Shown: piece by piece, positions 1-11,750 of the stretch | Layout of the letters: the number at the start of each line of letters is the position of its first letter | Numbering within the stretch: the first letter of the stretch is position 1 | Assembly: GCA_031002005.1 (NCBI GenBank) | Contig: JARYHS010008074.1 | Span: 276,397,930 to 276,461,929, forward strand | DNA: 64,000 nucleotides | Source of the DNA: Vandiemenella viatica | Lineage: Eukaryota > Arthropoda > Insecta > Orthoptera > Morabidae | Reading direction: 5' to 3' | Translations under genes and position numbers: made by a program | Notes under the pieces: model-generated | The model's database searches: none | What the model saw: the letters and a program-made list of their open reading frames with translations, nothing else | What the model was told of the DNA's origin: nothing

Positions 1-1540
1 TTAAACTTAATTGCCAACAATTCACGCCTCATTTCCCCTTCTGAATAATCCTGTGCAGCCCAAGACCAAGCACGGTCAGAAGAAGATAAAGCCTTCAGTT
101 TAATTGCTGAAGTAAGTGCATGGTTACAGCATACTTTTAGAACCTGTTCACGTCTCATGAGCAAGCGAACTCTGCCAGTTGTAGGGTCATGCAACAATTT
201 CATTTTACCCACACCACGCTCCTTCCATTCTTTGTTATCACCATCATATCGTAGAAGCTTGCACCTTTCTTCAAATAAGACTTCCTCACCTTCTTCTCCC
301 GTTTTTACTTCTACTAACTCTGGCAATGGAATAACAGGCTGAAATTCAGCAGTTGGCACAAAATCATCAACAGTCCCTTCAGAAACAGTTTTTTTCACTA
401 GTTATATTTTCCAACACGTGTTTTGTTTCATGTACTACTGGTGCATTCTTAAAAACTGCTGTCCCAGCACCTTCAAACCCCTTGAAATTTGCATCAACAG
501 AAAAGCCTACTTTTCCCACTGGTGTCGTAGCAGCTATATCTGCAAATGTAGGTGCATCTGATGAAAATACTAACGTGTCACCCTTTGATACTGGTTTTTC
601 CTGCTCGACCAATGTAGTCTGTGAGTTTGGTTGATTCAACATCTGAATAGAAGCATGTGGTCTACGCAGAGGTGGTGGCAACTTTGATGTATCAGATGGA
701 AAACCAAATGTAAAAGAACTTGATTTTGTACTTTGGTCTGCTGTTGTATTCACAATGCTATCACCACTTCCAGTAATCTTACTAGCACTTGAATGATCCA
801 GCTGTGGAGAAGATTTTGAGAGTTCCAACCCGAAGGAACTGGACTTCGAAGATTGTGGAAAAGTAAAAGAAGCAAATGGACTTTGTTTTGAGCTATCTTC
901 TCCTGCAGTCTTGTTAGCGTTTGACTCTCGTTCAGGAATTTTCCCACCATTAGTAAGATTAGATTTGAATGTTGGTGTGCCAGCAAACGTAAAACCACCA
1001 AACGTTATTTTATTTTGTGCTTTGTCAGCAGCAGATAATCCAAATGTCAAACCTGATGAAAGCAAAGTAGCAGACGAGGATGTAGGTGTAATTGTTTCTG
1101 AACACGAGAGATTAGGGAGAGATGAGTTCGGGCCTGACCTCGAAAATATTTCTGTAACAGATGTTTGTAAAGAAGTAACAACTGTTTCATTCTTACCAGC
1201 AACTGAATTTGTAAGCTTGTCAAGCATTACAGTCTTCATAGACTTTACTTTTTCTTTAGCCTTTTCAAATGCATCTTTGAAATTAGCAGCCTCATCAGGA
1301 GTCTTAAAACGCACACACAATTTCTCTAGCCTAACCTGTTCATCTGCAAAATCATTTGCAACCCAAATCCAAGCTCTGTCTTTCATAGGCACTAATTCCA
1401 TTTCTGGTGACAAAAAATGATTCGCACAAACTTTTAGGACTTGTTCTCTACGCATGAGGATTCTAACTTTGCCAGTTCTTTGATTGTGAAGTAATTTTAT
1501 GTTGCCAACACCTCTTTCTTTCCACTCTTTCTCAATAAAC
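1..1540 (-). CDS. Nup358: Nup358 exon: end of RanBD1, FG-repeat linker, start of RanBD2 (partial, frameshifted)
   Basis: The acceptor follows a TTTTCCAG tract and the first base completes an Arg codon split with the 13716-14800 exon. The exon opens with the core of RanBD1 (EKEWKERGVGNIK, LMRREQVLKVCANH, FKTPDEAANF). About 250 residues of Ser/Thr-rich linker follow, with FG-type motifs (LTFGL, ITFGGFTF, SSFGLE, SSFTFGF) expected to bind transport receptors. A second RanBD begins at about 340 (FQPVIPLPE, EEVLFEERCKL, NKEWKERGVGKMKLLH, LMRREQVLKVCCNH) and runs off the left edge. Between linker and RanBD2 the frame changes inside an A7 run, so as given the exon stops at 379-381. The exon's real 3' end is outside the window. 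Confidence 0.93.
389..395 (-). other. Nup358: One-base frameshift in a homopolymer within Nup358
   Basis: On the coding strand the sequence reads GTG followed by seven A and then CTG. The upstream frame ends at a TGA (381-379). Six A instead of seven would join it without a break to the RanBD2 frame. No splice-site pair around the site would remove the extra base. A sequencing or assembly homopolymer error is the simplest explanation; a real disabling allele is the alternative. Confidence 0.85.
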
Positions 1541-2435
1541 CTGGAAAACAATTATTCAAAGTTATTAGTTTCAAAAAAAATTTGTTACCATAAAATAAAA
1601 ATTATTAGCAGAACACACAAATACTAAAACCCTGCTGAATATTTTATTAACAATATACTTTGCCCACTAGATATATCCATGAATTCTCTTAAAGCCAACA
1701 ACATTAAACTGCACGTAGTCCTGCATCTAAGGAAATAGATGTATGCTGAAATTAAACAGTAACAGATGTTACAGTCCTCACTTGCTTATTGCAGGAGTTG
1801 TGTTCTAAGATTGTGCCAGGAATTAGAAAGCAACATCAGTATGGGTTCGTAATGCAAGTGTTCCAAAGGTTAGTGAAACAATTGACCATAAAGAGTACTT
1901 TTAAATGAAACATAATAAACCAATTATTTTTCTTTTTGCTTTTGTTATGTTTATATTAAACAATTTACAGAAGTAATTACCATGTTGTCTTTTGATTTTC
2001 AGCAGAGTTCTACATCATTTTTAAAACTTGTCATTGCTTCTTATAATTCTCTTATAAAACTCTAGGTTTTCTCCCTCCTGAGTAAAGGATTATTAATGTG
2101 TTCAGAAAAATACTATTGTAACTAACACTTTTGTCGGAAATGAAGTAAAGTTGTCATTCTACAGGCAAACTTTATGTTAAGACAGTGCAGTATCTTTACC
2201 TTTGCTGGTATAGCTTGTAAACATGGTTGACCAAACATCACAACTACAAAATTGGTTAATTTTCTGAGATATGTAATTGTAATTAATTAAAATTTGACAA
2301 TTGTTAAGAAAGTACTGTTTTGTACTATTGAATTATTAAATTATTGATGAAAAACTGAAAAATCTTTTAGTGTTTAATGCCTGTGGATATATATATAACA
2401 ATGAAAAAAAGATGCTAAGTAGCGGAAAGGAATCA
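1541..2435. other. Intron sequence, nothing recognised
   Basis: AT-rich first part of the intron between the 1-1540 and 13716-14800 exons. I saw no coding similarity, terminal inverted repeats or tandem structure. Confidence 0.5.
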
Positions 2436-2640
2436 AATTAGGATAGGGAATGAGCCACCACTTACCTTTAGATGATGGATGTGGGGCGCGAACACACAGA
2501 AAAGACACAAACACAAATAATAAAGAAATTTTCGGGAGAAATACCCTTCGTCAACGACATAACATTATGAGAGGTGGGTGCAGCCGGAGATTGCCTCACA
2601 GAAAGACCACACACACACATATATATATAAGTCAGCCAAT
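2436..2640 (+). repeat. Copy of dispersed CACTTACC/AGATGATGG repeat family
   Basis: It starts with GATAGGGAATGAGCCACC, then CACTTACC, AGATGATGG and an A/C-rich tract with ACACACAGAAAAGACAC. The same order of motifs recurs near 15091, 15681, 17270, 37325, 49192, 52198 and 62155. A (CA)n(TA)n tract ends the copy. The class is unknown; see the palindromic copy at 37.3 kb. Confidence 0.45.
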
Positions 2641-4199
2641 TTAGTTCAGGTGCTACTCTCAATTTATCATCGGAACATCCTACTTTGTTCTGACAAAATA
2701 ATGTCTTCCAGATAAGATCCTGAAAATCCTCTGCATGAGCATGTCTCAAATCCAAGTTATATAGAAAATGTTTTCTTAAGAGTTGGCATTCTGTCAACTG
2801 CTACTCACTCTCATCTATTAACTGCCATAGTTTACCCCAACATGCTTCAATATGTCCAGTCGCTCCTTGATAAAAACACTTGGCCCTGTCAAATTTTTCA
2901 TTGGCTGACAGATGTCTGTTGCTACCTCAAGCTAGAATTAAAAATTAAATATTGTAGTAAACACAGGTAGAGACGCTTGCTACATTTTGTAGATCCAATA
3001 TTTCAAGCTAAGAACTTTTATTTGAAATTTCTATGTTGCCAAGAGGGGTGACGGTGAGTGGACAATGTTGCATTTCTGGAATTCACTAACTGTAAGGCCA
3101 GCACCTGCAAAAAGCAGCGAGTAAATGTACATTGCATATGTGACAAAAGATCATGATGGTCCAGTATAGTGTGTTGAAAATTTGTGCATGCATGTGATGT
3201 ATGATTTGAACAGCCAATTAAAAATTATTTGGCATTTTAAAATAATTATTGTTGGTATAATTTTATTTCTATGTACCTACACCGCCGAGTAACCCCAGTG
3301 TGGAAGAGTGCTGCCACAGAATTTGGTAACACTGAGGGGGAGGACAAGGGGGGGGGGGTTGCATTAAGATGGAGTTGCATTCTGAGAACTTGCTGCAGAC
3401 ACGTGGTGGAGAAGGGTTGAACAGAAAAGCAAGTGTGCACGTGAAGGAAGGTATCAGTGAGACTGCATGTGGAACAGAACTTCACCACACTGTAATGATA
3501 CTAACATTATTTGTGAAGATGCATACCTGTTGATTTTATTGGTTACAACCCACAAGTGCCCTTTTGGCTAACACTAACAGTACAAAAATTTCTCTGCTCA
3601 AACAATAATACCCCAGACTAGCCAGCACAATAGGAAAAAAAATTACTTTTCTTTTAGGGGCTCATGTTTCCGCTCTTGCTTCAATAAGTTTCAATGGTAT
3701 TTTTTTAAAAAATCTTGATAACATATGACTTTCTTATGGAGTTTGATTTAATGTGTATTTAAATAAATCCGCTATTCAGTATTTTCAACTACCAATCATT
3801 TTGTTTTAATGTATTCAATATTCTAAAGTCTACCCAATGTACCAACGACAAACACAACTAAAAGTAATAAATTAATAAGAATTTTGATTAATAAAATTCC
3901 AAATAACAGTAAAATTCCGCTAGCTAATACAATATGTGCATCTGATATAATAAATTTAACTAGTCTTAATAAACCTTTATGTAAAGGATGATGTAATGAA
4001 AATACACGAGGATTTAAAAAAAAAAATATATTGTAATGTTTGTGCGTGTGCTACAGTGATGAGAGGTGTGTGGCATCATCTAGCACTAATTTGGATTTAA
4101 AATCAAGATTTCTTTTCACCAAACAAATTTTATGACCTCTAGCATAAAACATTCCAAGAAACACCTCATAAATACGAGGCCAAATAAGTAAATACGAAT
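2641..4199. other. Intron sequence, nothing recognised
   Basis: AT-rich, with one short poly-G tract (about 3350) and short open frames that resemble no known protein. Confidence 0.45.
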
Positions 4200-4732
4200 G
4201 AATGATTTTTGACACAGTGACCATTTCAATTTACCATACCAGTAGTGGCACCCATCTTGCTCATACATAAATGTTTGTGTAAAATGTTAGTAACCCTTTC
4301 ACCTGAGATATTTATGATCTCTGCAATCTCGCAGATTTTCACTCATCAGTCTTCTAGCATAATATCACAACTTTTGTCCACCATTTCTTCAATTGTGATC
4401 TCAACTGGCTGCCCTGAGCGCTCCGCATCACCGATACTCGAACGGCCACAACGAAATTCTGTGAACTACATATGTACCATGCAATGGAGAGTTCCCATAA
4501 TACTTTCTCAGATTTTCTTCCATTTCCTTAATTGTTTCCCCTCACAAAAAATAGAGTTTTTCTCCAATTTCACTAAGCAACACCTACTGCCTTGTCGGAC
4601 TCGCAACAACATTGTAATGAGCAAATAAAGAATTCCAGTCAGAATACAAAGGATAGATGTACGAACTTCAGAGCAGCTAGCAATCTGTGATTTACGTGCC
4701 AACTATTGTTAAAGCCACGGACTTATTAATCC
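4200..4732 (-). mobile_element. Mariner remnant, N-terminal half of transposase
   Basis: Translating the minus strand gives broken mariner-like DNA-binding-domain sequence: EFRCGRSSIGDAERSGQP, then KICEIAEIINISGERV and ILHKHLCMSKMG. These are the usual order of the mariner helix-turn-helix segments. A likely terminal inverted repeat (ACAAGGGTGGATTAATAAG, minus strand) lies at about 4715-4733. The catalytic half is missing and the frame has several stops, so this is a dead 3'-truncated copy. The left boundary is approximate. Confidence 0.65.
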
Positions 4733-5814
4733 ACCCTTGTATAGTGGATCTTTGAAACAACGAAATGAAAGTTCCCAAATATCATTCGTCAAAGGCTATC
4801 AGTAGAAAGAAATCTGATCAACTATGGGTATGTCAGTGAAAAAACTATCACAACCAAAATAAAGATAGAAAGAGGACACTTTACTTAATAGCAGTAAAAC
4901 TTCAGAGGGACTTTACATGCAACTCCAGACTGGATCAGTAAGAATGTCTCTCTTAATACTGGGGGATCTGAATGTCTGTGTTGGTCATATTTTTATTCTG
5001 GTAATCTTACAACTACTTCCACTTCCTGAATCTCTGTCTCTTTAATTGTCTAACAGGGGCCTCCTGTCATCTCTAAGGGATTGTTCCAGTCCTTGGAACA
5101 GACATAAATGTGATCTGTTGCTTTGTTTGCAGTTTGTTGGTTGGCAATTAAAAACTCTTTACTGTGTTCGTTTTTTCTTAGATGCCCAAAGTAAAGACTT
5201 CCTTTCAATATTATGAACTATTATTTATCTGTTGACAGTCTAATCCTCGAGACATTTATTTAGAACATATCCAATTTAGATACTCTGGTAGTCAAAGGAA
5301 GTCAACATGCACTGCTATCTCCTCATGGTTCCTATCTGAGATAGTTGAACATTCTACCCTGCAAGTTGTAACCAGTTCCATGATGGATCTACAAATACTG
5401 ACTTCTGTTTGCAGACCAGTTTTAGTGAATCACATAATGGAATTTAATTCTTTTAAAACAGTTCTCCTTTGGTTTACTTGATGTCTGTTATCTTTATCAC
5501 AAATCACCTCAAATATTGATCTTCCTCTCACAACACTTACTTAGGTTATCTGCTATTTGAGTCTTGATGTCATGTTTGTCAAAAAGCCAAGTATTCAGTC
5601 TTTGTGGCATTAATTATTAATGTGCATTAATTATATTTCCCTACTAACTTCCATAACATATAAACTATATCCTCTTCATTCTATCCCCAGTCTTATGCAC
5701 TCTTGCACCTTGAATATATATTTCGAACAACTTGGAGAAAGGCAACAGTCTTGATTTAGTTCCTTGTCAATTATAAAGTGTTGGGAGACTTTTTCCCGAT
5801 CCTCTCACATTCTT
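4733..5814. other. Intron sequence, nothing recognised
   Basis: No coding similarity, inverted repeat or tandem repeat noticed. Confidence 0.45.
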
Positions 5815-6055
5815 ATTCTTTTTTTTTACTTACGGCTTTACAAATCATTGAGGTCATTAGAGGCAGGATGGGACTGAGGGCAAGGGAGGGGAAGGAATTC
5901 GACCATGGCCTTCTGAAGGAAGCATCCTGGCATTCACCTAGAGTGATTTGGGGGAAACATGGAAAAACGCAAATCTGGATGCCCGGATGTGGATTCGAAC
6001 TGGTGTCCTCCTGAATACGAGGCCAGAGCGTTAACTGCTCACCCAACACACTCAG
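5815..6055 (-). mobile_element. tRNA-derived SINE, family A
   Basis: Read on the minus strand, a tRNA-like head (box A region, then a B box close to GGTTCGAATCC as TTCGAATCCAC) is followed by a body containing CATCCAGATTTG, AAATCACTC, GGATGCTTCC and GGCCATGG, and a 3' A-rich tail seen as poly-T at 5818. The other copies are at 7976, 13097 (decayed), 15444, 31122 and 57580 (decayed). Transcription would be by RNA polymerase III and mobility would depend on a LINE. Open frames across it are not genes. Confidence 0.85.
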
Positions 6056-6985
6056 TTATAAATGTTATGAATGACTTAATATACACCATCGACACTACAA
6101 TTCTCCAAAACTTCAAGAAGTATACATAACTGCACATTACCATCTGTTTCTCAAAATTGATGAACACTGAAGGTGTCGAGAAGTTTCTTTCCCTCCTTTC
6201 TTCTATTTACTATTTCAATAAAAAGTAAGTTATGAAATCAGGATCTTCCTGTTAAAAATCAGCTTTGCTCTTCGGTAATAATCATTTCTTTCTCCAGACC
6301 ATTTTTTACAATATTTGACCATACAACCTTCCCAGTGAGCAGATCACACTAACTCCCCCATAAACATTAATCTAATTGACCCCTCTTCTAGAAAACTTTT
6401 GTCTTTCAATCACTGGAATCTTGGGATAAATTTTCGCCTTTAAATAATTTGACATACAACCCTTCTTCAGTAGATGGTGACGGACAAAAGGCAAAGTGTT
6501 GTAAGCACCTATTTAGATGCCAAAAATGAATTGAAGTGCATTTCATTTTTTGTGTTTCTGCCATTCTGATGTCCTTAATATGACATGGTGGTCTGTTACC
6601 CGATTTTTATTTTTGGTTTGCTATCTCGCTTTTGATTCCTTGAAATACATCTGCATTTATATTAAATTCAGCACACGAGCAGGGCTACATACATTAAGGC
6701 ACAACCACACCGGAACGGGAAGGTACAATGAGACAAGGTTTGAGTCCTGGATCCTATTTATCAGCCATCATGTTTGCAGTTTTTAAGCAGTTTATGCAGT
6801 CACCTTGGTGAATGGTGGGGCAGTCCCAAAATTCCACCCCAAACTACACATTTCAAAAACATACACACATCATTCACTTGAGATTGATTTCTGAAGTAAT
6901 AAAAAAAGAAAAAAATCAGGGCTTTTCCTACTTAACATAGTGGATGAATGAATGGTAAAGATTAGACTCTTCGGGAGAAACTAAA
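6056..6985. other. Intron sequence, nothing firm
   Basis: AT-rich sequence preceding the LINE remnant. The last part may include decayed LINE sequence, but I cannot support it. Confidence 0.4.
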
Positions 6986-7510
6986 TTCATACTCAGAATT
7001 CAAAGGTGGTCATTATACGTGAGGGTTTGAATTTAACAGGTGTCAGCTGGCTAGGAAATAAGATTAATAGCATAAGGAAACAAATTTACAACTACCTTAG
7101 TAATGGAAGGAGGTTTTACACAAGTCATAGGACAGAACAGAAGGGAGCCAAACATGTAGTTATGTTCCTTTTTTAAATAAATAAATAAATAATGATAACC
7201 TTGTGAGATGTCAAGAACTGAAGGAATAAGTGATCATGAAGCAGTTCTGATGGATATTATTTGATTCAGTAAACTAGTGTCCAAAATTAACGGGGGAAAT
7301 AACCACAAATTGAAGAGATACGAGGCGCGTTTTTTTAAGTAAGGTTCGTTTTGCTGTAGACACTAGTAGTTGGCGCGCATACCGCAACGAGCGCGTGCGT
7401 CGTGTGCCAGCATGCCTCGGGAACAACTGTGGTCAGTTTCAGTTCTATAGCTAACCTGTACGGTTCTGTTCTGTGTTTTCAAAAGGTTTAAAACTATAAA
7501 CTCGCCCACC

Positions 7511-8787
7511 ATGTGTGAGGTTCGCTCAGTGATACGGTTTTTGTCAGCAAGGAACTTGTCTGCTGCAGAAATTCATCGACAAATTTGCGAAGTGTATGGT
7601 GATACTGTTATGAGTGAAAGCAAAGTGCATAAGTGGGTACGAGAATTCAAAGATGGCCGTGACAACGTCCATGTTGAGGACCGCTCCAGTCACCCTTCGA
7701 TTACAGACGATTTGGTGGCTTCAGTTGAAGTGAGGATTCGGGAGAACAGGCGCTTCACAATAACAGATCTCTCAAACGAATTTCCTGACGTGTCGAGATC
7801 AGTGCTTAACAAAATTGTTTCAGAACACCTAAAGTTTAGGAAACTGTGCTCCAGTTCGGTCCTGAAACTCCTAACAGTGAACCACAAAAACCAAAGATTT
7901 GAGTGTGCGATGAAGTTCTTGACTCGTTATCACGAAGAATGTGATGGCTTCTTGAGTCAGATCGTAACCAGAGACTGAGCGTGGTGGTGTAACGGATAGC
8001 GTTCTGGCCTCGCATTCGGGAGGACGGCGGTTCGAATGCCCGTCCAGGCATCCAGATTTGGGTTTTCCAAATCACTCCAGGCAAATGCTGGGATGCTTCC
8101 TTAAAAAGGCCATGGCCGAATTCCTTCCCATTCCTTGCCCCCATCCTTTCCCGTCTCTAAAGACCTCGATGTTGAGAGACGTAAAGAAGTTAAAATAAAA
8201 AAATAATAAAAAAAAAAGTAACCAGAGACGAAACATGGGTTTCGCATATCACGCCCGAATCGAAGCAACAGAGCATGGAATGGAGACAAACACACACACA
8301 CTCGCCTGTAAAGGTGAAGGCCAAAATCATGGAGTCGGTGTTTTGGGAAAGTCATGGTGTTTTGTTGGTCGACTTCATGCAACGAGGAACCACTATCAAT
8401 GCAAAAGTATAATGCCAAACCCTGAGAAAGCTACACAGAGCGATTCAAAACAAAAGACGCAGCATGCCGACAAAGGGAATTGTCCTTCTCCATGACAATG
8501 CAAGACTTCACACTGCAGGTCACACCTGCGATTTGTTGGACACTTTTGGCTGGGAAGTTTTAGACTACCCACCCTACAGTCCTGATCTTGCGCCGAGCGA
8601 TTACAATCTGTTCCTCCACCTCAAACATCACCTCAGTGGCAACCGTTACAATGACGACGACGTGAAAACGGCAGTGAACTCTTGGTTATCGGAGCAGCCG
8701 GCAAGTTTTTATGAAGAGGGTGTTTTAAAATTGGTTGAGGGGTATGATAAGTGTTTGAACAAACTTGGCAACTATGTCGAAAAATAG
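7511..8787 (+). pseudogene. Mariner transposase, DD34D, broken
   Basis: It would catalyse cut-and-paste transposition at TA targets. The N-terminal paired helix-turn-helix region opens at ATG 7511 (CEVRSVIRFLSARNLSAAE). The first catalytic segment reads TRDETW, where most mariners have TGDETW. HDNARLH and YSPDLAPSDY carry the second and third aspartates with 34 residues between them. The SINE at 7976-8217 splits the gene near the first aspartate. Past the SINE an in-frame TAA (about 8411) replaces the Tyr codon usual in the VYCETL motif, and one frame change is needed near 8235. The C-terminus, ending in YVEK, is intact. It is non-functional as given. Confidence 0.92.
7976..8217 (+). mobile_element. 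tRNA-derived SINE, family A, with 12 bp target duplication
   Basis: Full-length plus-strand copy: box A region GTGGTGTAACGGATAGCG, B box GGTTCGAATGCC, the family body and an A-rich tail (AATAATAAAAAAAAA). It is flanked by the 12 bp direct repeat GTAACCAGAGAC at 7964-7975 and 8218-8229, which belongs to the mariner transposase. Its high similarity to the copy at 31122 suggests a fairly young insertion. Confidence 0.95.
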
Positions 8788-9655
8788 AGTAAAGTATGTA
8801 CTTTCTGAAAATAATTTTACTTTTTTTAAATAACCTTTCGTTATGTACTTATGTTCAAACGGACCTTACTTAAAAAACACACCTCGTATTTCAGGGGGAA
8901 GTTTCAGCAAATGGAAGGAAGGCACAAATATAAAGGATTCAAAGTGTGAAGAGATCAAGGAATAATAAAAAAGTGTGAAGAAATATTTATTCCAAAACAG
9001 AACCTGCATACTATAATAGGGAGGTGAGGCGATTAAAGAGGTTGGCGAGGATAGAACATAACAGAATTAGGAGACAGCAAGGCAGCAGGGAACAACTAAA
9101 TATGGCGTTAATGATGACGAAGATGGCTAAAGATGGGCTTATGAAGAAAATTATTGGTACAGGGAGGCCGATGACAGATGTTTCTAGAATTTTTTCTAGC
9201 TATGTTAGAAAACTGGGGGAAAAGGGGGGGGGGTGGGGTGTTGGAAAGGTGTTGAGACCAATAGAGATAAGGATGGAGAAAAAGTTACCGAGGATTTAAA
9301 AAAGCAGAGATTTTGAGTAACTGGTTTAGTGAGACATTAGGGATGACGACTCAGAAATGGGTAGGTGTCCGCACAATTAGAAATGAGCAGACGAACAAAT
9401 TTGAAATTCACCCCGAGGATATCATGAAGGAACTAAAAGCTAAAAAGGCGAAATGGGCTGGTGTAGATAATACTACTATGGGTGTCTTAAAGATAGCAGG
9501 ATTTGACATTGTACCTTATCTTGAAATATTACTTAAAATGAGTCTTGGATACTTGCTGTTCATCACAGATCTGGAAAAGTATGATAGTAGTACCAGTCCA
9601 TAAAGGAGGTGTGACAAATAGGGTCAAAAATTATAGGCCAAGTGGTAGGTAAGCA

Positions 9656-10116
9656 TGCAAACATGCAACATCAGAGGTACTGTGAAAATAGTAATGATTA
9701 TTTTTTCCCTGATGTTCCTACTGTTTGTCATTACTGTGGTACATAGAAATTCGTCTTGGTAACAAACGGTTCCCAGGATTGCAATAAAAAAACTTTTGTG
9801 TTTAATATCATTATATTTATATAGATATAGGTTGAAATTAAAAACATCTTAACATTGGCAACAGGAATGGGTTTATTCTACTGAACCAACCACCAGCAAC
9901 ATCAAAGCTGACCAGTTGTTTACTGTTAAGATCGGACTGAAAAATGTTCAACCTCTGCAGTTTTTCACACTGTTGAAGCACTTAATGGAATTCCTTAATA
10001 ATTTCTACAGTCCATAATGAAAGCTGCTTTGTACAACAGACAAGTTTCTCATAACTTTAGATTGTTTCAGATGATACGGAATTCATATACTTCTTTTTTT
10101 TTAAATTATTTCAATA
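9656..10116. other. Intron sequence, nothing recognised
   Basis: AT-rich, no supportable feature. Confidence 0.4.
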
Positions 10117-10289
10117 ACAGGGCTGCCTTTTAAATTTTTACGATCGAACAATAGGTGGCGTTAATGAGTTGTGGCACCACTGTATTTGTGAATAAAGACG
10201 TTTGTTATTGTGAAGCCAGTGGCAATTTAGAAATTTCCTGAGTAAGTTGTTAATAGTGAACGTTTAAAAGAAGCACACTTGTGCAAAAA

Positions 10290-11746
10290 CAGGGTGGCCA
10301 CATGGTAATGATTTAAAAATTTCCTGATATTTCCAGGTTTTCCAGAAAAACCATATTTTTCCCTGATTTAGAAAGTTCATTTGCACGATTCAGATATTTA
10401 AAGTTTTAATTAGATTTTGATTGTAAATAATTAAATCTGGTATAAAACTAAAAAAATTAGAAAAAAAACATGTTTAAGAATGTTTATTTGAAAATTTTAT
10501 AACTAATTTAGTAATATTATGAAGCATAATTAAAAATGAGTAGCACAAAAAATAAGATAATGACTAATATGAACTAGAACAAATTAGTGATCTTTAAATA
10601 TTTGGTAGATAAAATAACTGAAGATTTTTAAATTGTTCATCAGCAACTTGACTCAGTCAAAAGCTTAGCTTTTTTATGCCTTTTTTTCCATTTGCTACAC
10701 TTTTCTTTTCAAATCTTCTGGTTCATTGATTGTAGCTTCTTTTGTTCCATATTCAATTTCTTCTGTAACACTTTTGCGTAAGTTTCCGCGAGTCTACGCA
10801 AAATAGCATGAACACGAGTTTGTATAAACCATGCAATCGTGTAGGCTCACCTTGCGTGGTTGCTTGGGTGTGCCACTCGCCTTCGCAGTGGTTTATTTGG
10901 CGCAAGTCAAAGGCACGAGCACACTGTTTATACTGTCACATCGATTCAGCATTTGAAAGAGCTCTGAATGACGCTAAACTTTATAAATTGTACCTATTTA
11001 GACATCTGGTTTGTATTTACATGATCTTATGTATTATTTTGTTACTTCTTCAATTCACATTATATCATTAATACAAAAGTTAGAAAGCCGTATAATTATC
11101 GCTATTCACATTTTTGCTGGCATTGGTATCTTGAATCGAGGCTTATGTTTTGATATTAAAGGTTCAATTTTTCTCAAAAAAAAAAAAAAAAAAAAGGTTC
11201 AAAACCAGCTTGTGACATTCTACAGGACTTCAAAAACTCTCCACAAATACATTTTTTTTTTTTTTTGGAACATCTGTTTCACACTTAGCTTGAAATTGTA
11301 AAACTGTTTAGTGAAACATAACACCTTTATAAACTTACTCTACGATTGCTGTTTTATTCAGTAATAAATATAACTTCTGAGTTTACATATACTACTATAA
11401 TTCTTATTTAGATGTCATCTACCTTTTTTTTAAATATAATTCTGAATGCTGAGTTCCAGAGATAGGTCATGTCAGCGCTCGCATACGAACATCTCGATGA
11501 CGCGCGAGACGAAATGCAAGTTGCTAGTGTAAATGCGGCATTTGTTGGCTATTTTAAAAATAATAAAGCTTAATTATTTAATGCAGAAGTTCAATATTAA
11601 AATAAATTATCAAAAAATTTCCAAATTTTGGGTTGCTGCAATTAAAATTCCCTGATAATTTTTGAAATTATTTGGATTCCCTGATATTTCAAGGTTGCTT
11701 TAAATTCCCTGATAATTCCAGATTTTCCAGGTCTGTGGCCACCCTG
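10290..11746. mobile_element. Non-autonomous TIR element, CAGGGTGGCCAC ends
   Basis: The ends are CAGGGTGGCCACA and TGTGGCCACCCTG, a perfect 13 bp inverted repeat. Both subterminal regions are rich in repeats of the type TTCCCTGATATTTCC/TTCCAGGTTTTCCAG. AAAAA flanks each side and may be a 5 bp target duplication, but the site is a homopolymer. The interior holds an A18 and a T14 run and no recognisable transposase. Similar TTCCCTGA-rich ends occur in arthropod DNA transposons; I do not assign a superfamily. Confidence 0.8.
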
Positions 11747-11750
11747 AAAA

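Larger units (their letters stand above)
7321..8886 (+). mobile_element. Mariner element with both TIRs, interrupted by a SINE
   Basis: TA dinucleotides flank the element (7319-7320 and 8887-8888), as expected for mariner insertion. The left end CGAGGCGCGTTTTTTTAAG and the complement of the right end CGAGGTGTGTTTTTTAAG form imperfect inverted repeats of about 30 bp. One degraded transposase gene lies between them. A SINE with its own target duplication sits at 7976-8217, so the mariner landed before the SINE and after the surrounding LINE. Confidence 0.92.
6986..9655 (+). mobile_element. Non-LTR retrotransposon (LINE) remnant, split by a mariner
   Basis: Left of the mariner, the endonuclease C-terminal motif GISDHEAVLMDI reads on the plus strand at about 7228-7263. 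Right of it come the spacer (RMSNWFSETL-like) and the start of the reverse-transcriptase domain: EDIMKELKAKKAKWAGVDN, then a KGGVTNRVKNYRP equivalent at about 9604-9640 reached by frameshift. The order endonuclease, linker, RT is that of apurinic-endonuclease-type LINEs. Palm motifs (FADD region) are absent, so the copy is 3' truncated or ended by rearrangement. Stops and frameshifts make it dead. The mariner occupies 7321-8886. Confidence 0.7.

Noticed and set aside
388..396. Programmed -1 ribosomal frameshift (A AAA AAC heptamer) in Nup358
   Set aside because: The heptamer is in the right phase for -1 slippage, but the downstream RanBD2 frame is +1, so slippage there would not restore it.
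7511..8787. Host gene with an intron at 7978-8217
   Set aside because: The interrupting piece is a SINE with a perfect target duplication, and the protein is a mariner transposase.
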